A DNA stretch of 7,693 nucleotides from Phycisphaerae bacterium. Its GTDB lineage: Bacteria > Planctomycetota > Phycisphaerae > Sedimentisphaerales > Anaerobacaceae. The notes below the pieces were generated by a model that worked only from the letters and a program-made list of their open reading frames with translations, was not told the DNA's origin and ran no database searches. Below, in pieces: positions 6,074 through 7,693 of the stretch. The translations under genes and the position numbers were made by a program. The DNA lies in assembly GCA_030609625.1 (NCBI GenBank), contig JAUWBX010000074.1:1-7693 (forward strand), in the 5' to 3' direction. The stretch's first letter is position 1; every line of letters begins with the position of its first letter.

Positions 6074-6093
6074 ACCCCTGCGAAAGCAGGGGT
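6074..6093 (+). repeat. Left hairpin of the core element, GAAA tetraloop
   Basis: ACCCCTGC (6074-6081), loop GAAA (6082-6085), GCAGGGGT (6086-6093): a perfect 8-bp stem closed by C-G with a GNRA-type loop, very stable in RNA. No T tract follows directly, so it is a repeat unit more than an intrinsic terminator. Confidence 0.8.
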
Positions 6094-6111
6094 CCAGAGC
6101 GGAAAAGCTGG

Positions 6112-6131
6112 ATTCCCGCTTCCGCGGGAAT
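6112..6131 (+). repeat. Right hairpin of the core element
   Basis: ATTCCCGC (6112-6119), loop TTCC (6120-6123), GCGGGAAT (6124-6131): a perfect 8-bp stem. Together with the left hairpin it forms an inverted pair of similar but not identical units. A T run begins at 6141, ten bases after the stem, too far for a simple terminator. Confidence 0.8.
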
Positions 6132-6183
6132 GACAGATACTTTTTCGGCAACAGTAACTAATTAACTAATAACTGGATATGAA

Positions 6184-6189
6184 AAGGAG
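6184..6189 (+). promoter_or_regulatory. Strong Shine-Dalgarno of rpsM
   Basis: AAGGAG with five bases to the ATG is the strongest ribosome-binding site in the window and fits independent entry at the alpha-operon head after the repeat-bearing gap. Confidence 0.8.
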
Positions 6190-6194
6190 CTGAT

Positions 6195-6578
6195 ATGCCA
6201 CGTATAGTTGGTGTTGATATTCCGAATGATAAATCTATATGGATTTCGCTGACCTATATTGCTGGTATAGGTAAATACACCTCGGTACAGATTTTGAAAG
6301 AGGCTGGTATCGAAAGAAGTACAAAGGCCGGCAAGCTCAGCGAAGATGAGCTTAGCCGCATAACGCAGATTATCGACCGCAATTACATCGTGGAAGGTCA
6401 GCTTCGCAGACAGGTTTCACAGAATATAGCTCGCTTGCGTGATATAAATTGTTACAGAGGCATTCGTCACAGAAGGGGTTTGCCTGTTCGGGGCCAGTGC
6501 ACCCAAAGTAATGCACGCACCCGCAAAGGCCCAAGAAAAACAGTCGCGGGCAAGAAGGGTGTAAAGGAAAAACGCTAA
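6195..6578 (+). CDS. rpsM: Small ribosomal subunit protein uS13
   Basis: A 30S head protein that contacts the P-site tRNA and forms bridges to the 50S. It is 127 residues. The N-terminus MPRIVGVDIPNDKSIWISLTYIAGIG is diagnostic, followed by the helix-two-turn-helix region and LRDINCYRGIRHRRGLPVRGQ. The C-terminal tail NARTRKGPRKTVAGKK is also standard. One small oddity is CTQSNART, where most bacteria have RT-x-x-NART. The gene opens the alpha operon part and is followed by rpsK after 69 bases. Confidence 0.98.
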   Translation: MPRIVGVDIPNDKSIWISLTYIAGIGKYTSVQILKEAGIERSTKAGKLSEDELSRITQIIDRNYIVEGQLRRQVSQNIARLRDINCYRGIRHRRGLPVRGQCTQSNARTRKGPRKTVAGKKGVKEKR

Positions 6579-6647
6579 AAAACGATATTCGATGCTGGAT
6601 ACTTGATGCTCGTCGCGAGTATCGAGAATCGAGATACGAGGAAAATA
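6579..6647 (+). repeat. rpsM-rpsK spacer with ATCGAG-type repeats and an 11-bp hairpin
   Basis: The spacer is built of short near-repeats (CGATATT, CGATGCT, GGATACT, TGATGCT, CGAGTAT, CGAGAAT, CGAGATA, CGAGG). CTTGATGCTCG (6602-6612) and CGAGTATCGAG (6616-6626) form an 11-bp RNA stem with two G-U pairs and a TCG loop. The terminal unit ATACGAGG (6634-6641) provides the GAGGA Shine-Dalgarno of rpsK. It belongs with the spacers before rpsH, map, infA and rpsD. Confidence 0.65.
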
Positions 6648-7028
6648 ATGGCGAAAAGAACAAAGCGAAAAGTAAGGAAAAATGTCGTCCGGGCCATTGT
6701 GCATATAAAGGCGACATTCAATAATACGTTGATTACGATTACGGATTTGGATGGTAATACGGTTTGCTCGGGTTCATCCGGCTGTGTAGGCTTCAAAGGC
6801 TCTCGCAAAAGTACTCCCTTTGCCGCGCAAAGGGCTGCGCAACGCTGCGCCAGTGCCGCTATGCGTAATGGTGTGCGCGAAGTCGAAATCAGGGTTAAGG
6901 GGCCTGGTTCAGGTCGTGAATCCGCCATCTCAGCTCTGCAGCAAGCGGGATTGCGTATCTCCTCGATAGAGGACGTTACCCCTCTTCCGCATAACGGCTG
7001 CAGACCGCCGAAGCGAAGGAGAGTTTAG
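6648..7028 (+). CDS. rpsK: Small ribosomal subunit protein uS11
   Basis: A 30S platform protein near the E site and the anti-Shine-Dalgarno region of 16S rRNA. From the ATG at 6648 it has 126 residues: MAKRTKRKVRKNVVRAIVHI, then KATFNNTLITITDLDGNTV, SSGCVGFKGSRKSTPFAAQ, VRVKGPGSGRE-type motif (IRVKGPGSGRESAI), and the tail TPLPHNGCRPPKRRRV. GAGGA (6638-6642) five bases before the ATG supports this start. In-frame upstream ATG and TTG codons from 6603 would add 15 non-family residues derived from the repeat-bearing spacer. Confidence 0.97.
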   Translation: MAKRTKRKVRKNVVRAIVHIKATFNNTLITITDLDGNTVCSGSSGCVGFKGSRKSTPFAAQRAAQRCASAAMRNGVREVEIRVKGPGSGRESAISALQQAGLRISSIEDVTPLPHNGCRPPKRRRV

Positions 7029-7096
7029 AAAGAGTTCATTGTTCATAGACTATGAACTACGAATTACGAGCTACTTTTTGGAGATAAATAAAAAGA
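7029..7096 (+). repeat. rpsK-rpsD spacer with palindrome and TACGA repeats
   Basis: A perfect palindrome, GTTCATAG (7041-7048), A, CTATGAAC (7050-7057), is preceded by a second GTTCAT copy (7034-7039) and followed by units AACTACGA, ATTACGAG, CTAC. T5 at 7075-7079 follows the repeat run rather than a stem. GGAG (7080-7083) is 13 bases from the rpsD start, longer than usual. Confidence 0.6.
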
Positions 7097-7693
7097 ATGG
7101 GACGTTATTTAGATTCATCTTGTAAACACTGCCGCCGCGAAGCAATGAAGCTTATGCTCAAGGGCATCAGATGTGAGACGGCTAAGTGTCCTATCGAAAA
7201 GAAACAGCGAAATTTGGCTCCCGGGATGCACGGGTGGCGCAGGGGCAGAATAAGTGAATACGGTGTTCGGCTGCGCGAAAAACAAAAGGTCAAAAGATAT
7301 TACGGACTTTTTGAGCGGCAGTTTATGAGGTGCTTCCACGAGGCCGAGCGGTTAAAAGGCAATACAGGCGAAACGCTGCTGCAATTGCTGGAAAGACGTT
7401 TGGATAATGTGGTCTATAAGTTAAATTTTGCACCGTCGCGCAAGGCTGCAAGGCAGTTGGTTTCTCACGGCCATATTTATATAAACGGACGCAAGGTGGA
7501 TGTCAGCGATTATACTACGAAAATCGGCGACAAGATAACAATCAAAGGATCCGAAAAAAGCGTTAAAAAAGTGAAGGAGCAGCTGGAAAGCAACCCGAAT
7601 TTTTCCACCCAGAGCTGGCTGCAATTAGCTCGGGAAAAACCCGAAGCTACTATTGTCGCATTGCCCGCCCGGGATGATGTCCAGATTCCCGTT
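7097..7693 (+). CDS. rpsD: Small ribosomal subunit protein uS4, zinc-binding form (3' partial)
   Basis: One of two initiators of 30S assembly, binding the 5' domain of 16S rRNA; in E. coli it also represses the alpha operon through an mRNA pseudoknot. The frame gives 199 residues and is still open at the window edge; about ten residues are likely missing. Cys9, Cys12, Cys26 and Cys31 match the zinc-finger positions of Thermus uS4. APGMHGWRRGRISEYGVRLREKQKVKRYYGL is the family core, and the S4 RNA-binding domain spans RLDNVVYKLNFAPSRKAARQLVSHGHIYINGRKVDV. The start MGRYLDSSCKHC matches the family N-terminus. Confidence 0.97.
   Translation, partial: MGRYLDSSCKHCRREAMKLMLKGIRCETAKCPIEKKQRNLAPGMHGWRRGRISEYGVRLREKQKVKRYYGLFERQFMRCFHEAERLKGNTGETLLQLLERRLDNVVYKLNFAPSRKAARQLVSHGHIYINGRKVDVSDYTTKIGDKITIKGSEKSVKKVKEQLESNPNFSTQSWLQLAREKPEATIVALPARDDVQIPV

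Larger units (their letters stand above)
6034..6164. mobile_element. Nested inverted-repeat, REP/MITE-like element
   Basis: The core runs 6070-6135: TGTCA at the left end and TGACA at the right end enclose two 8-bp hairpins, ACCCCTGC-GAAA-GCAGGGGT (6074-6093) and ATTCCCGC-TTCC-GCGGGAAT (6112-6131). Inside, TCCAG (6093-6097) faces CTGGA (6108-6112). The TGTCA-TTCCCGC / GCGGGAA-TGACA pattern is a familiar dispersed intergenic repeat in many bacteria, resembling REP-type and neisserial-like repeats. Outside the core, 6034-6056 and 6141-6164 form a further inverted repeat: TAATTAG with CTAATTA, CTGTTGC with GCAACAG, GAAAAA with TTTTTC, separated by two mismatches and a one-base bulge. It carries no transposase and would have to be moved in trans, or is a static palindromic repeat. 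Confidence 0.65.
6012..6194 (+). other. Long spc/alpha junction spacer (183 bases), no gene
   Basis: The largest gap in the window, between rpmJ and rpsM. It contains no credible ORF. It is dominated by the inverted-repeat element at 6034-6164, followed by a tandem pair of TAACTAAT (6155-6170) and the rpsM Shine-Dalgarno (6184-6189). I saw no convincing -35/-10 pair, though an alpha-operon promoter could lie here. Confidence 0.7.

Noticed and set aside
6070..6135. CRISPR-like repeats or an intrinsic terminator
   Set aside because: There are only two non-identical hairpin units with no regular spacers, and no T tract directly after either stem. A REP/MITE-like repeat explains it better.
6603..6647. 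15-residue N-terminal extension of rpsK
   Set aside because: The extension reads through spacer repeats, and a good Shine-Dalgarno stands before ATG 6648.

Overview
The window is a continuous stretch of the bacterial spc and alpha ribosomal-protein operons, all on the + strand. It starts inside rpsN (uS14) and ends inside rpsD (uS4). The order is rpsN, rpsH, rplF, rplR, rpsE, rplO, secY, adk, map, infA, rpmJ, rpsM, rpsK, rpsD. Everything coding is core translation, secretion or nucleotide housekeeping. There is no phage, defence, CRISPR, tRNA or rRNA gene.

Organism: certainly a bacterium, with moderate GC by eye (roughly the high forties percent). The order adk-map-infA-rpmJ between secY and rpsM, the absence of rpmD between rpsE and rplO, and the zinc-ribbon forms of uS14, bL36 and uS4 argue against the Enterobacteria layout. 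They would suit a planctomycete or another PVC-type or deep-branching lineage. That placement is inference and is not proved by the sequence.

Layout: 1-2591 holds the ribosomal proteins uS14, uS8, uL6, uL18, uS5 and uL15, with rpsH/rplF overlapping by one base and rpsE starting at a TTG placed by its Shine-Dalgarno. 2592-2682 is a leader before secY holding a hairpin and an 18-codon ORF that ends on the secY start. 2683-5555 is secY-adk-map: the protein-export channel, an adenylate kinase with a zinc-type LID, and methionine aminopeptidase. 5556-6011 holds infA and rpmJ. 6012-6194 is the largest gap and contains a nested inverted-repeat (REP/MITE-like) element at the spc/alpha junction. 6195-7693 is the alpha operon start (uS13, uS11, uS4); rpoA would be expected just downstream.

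Together the genes make small- and large-subunit proteins, the initiation factor, the translocon that receives nascent chains, the enzyme that trims their N-terminal methionine, and the enzyme that balances adenine nucleotides. The coding content is ordinary. What is unusual lies in the spacers: five carry degenerate TACGA/ATCGAG microrepeats, several of them self-complementary, and in two cases the repeat edge supplies the Shine-Dalgarno. Two very short ORFs also overlap the starts of secY and infA.
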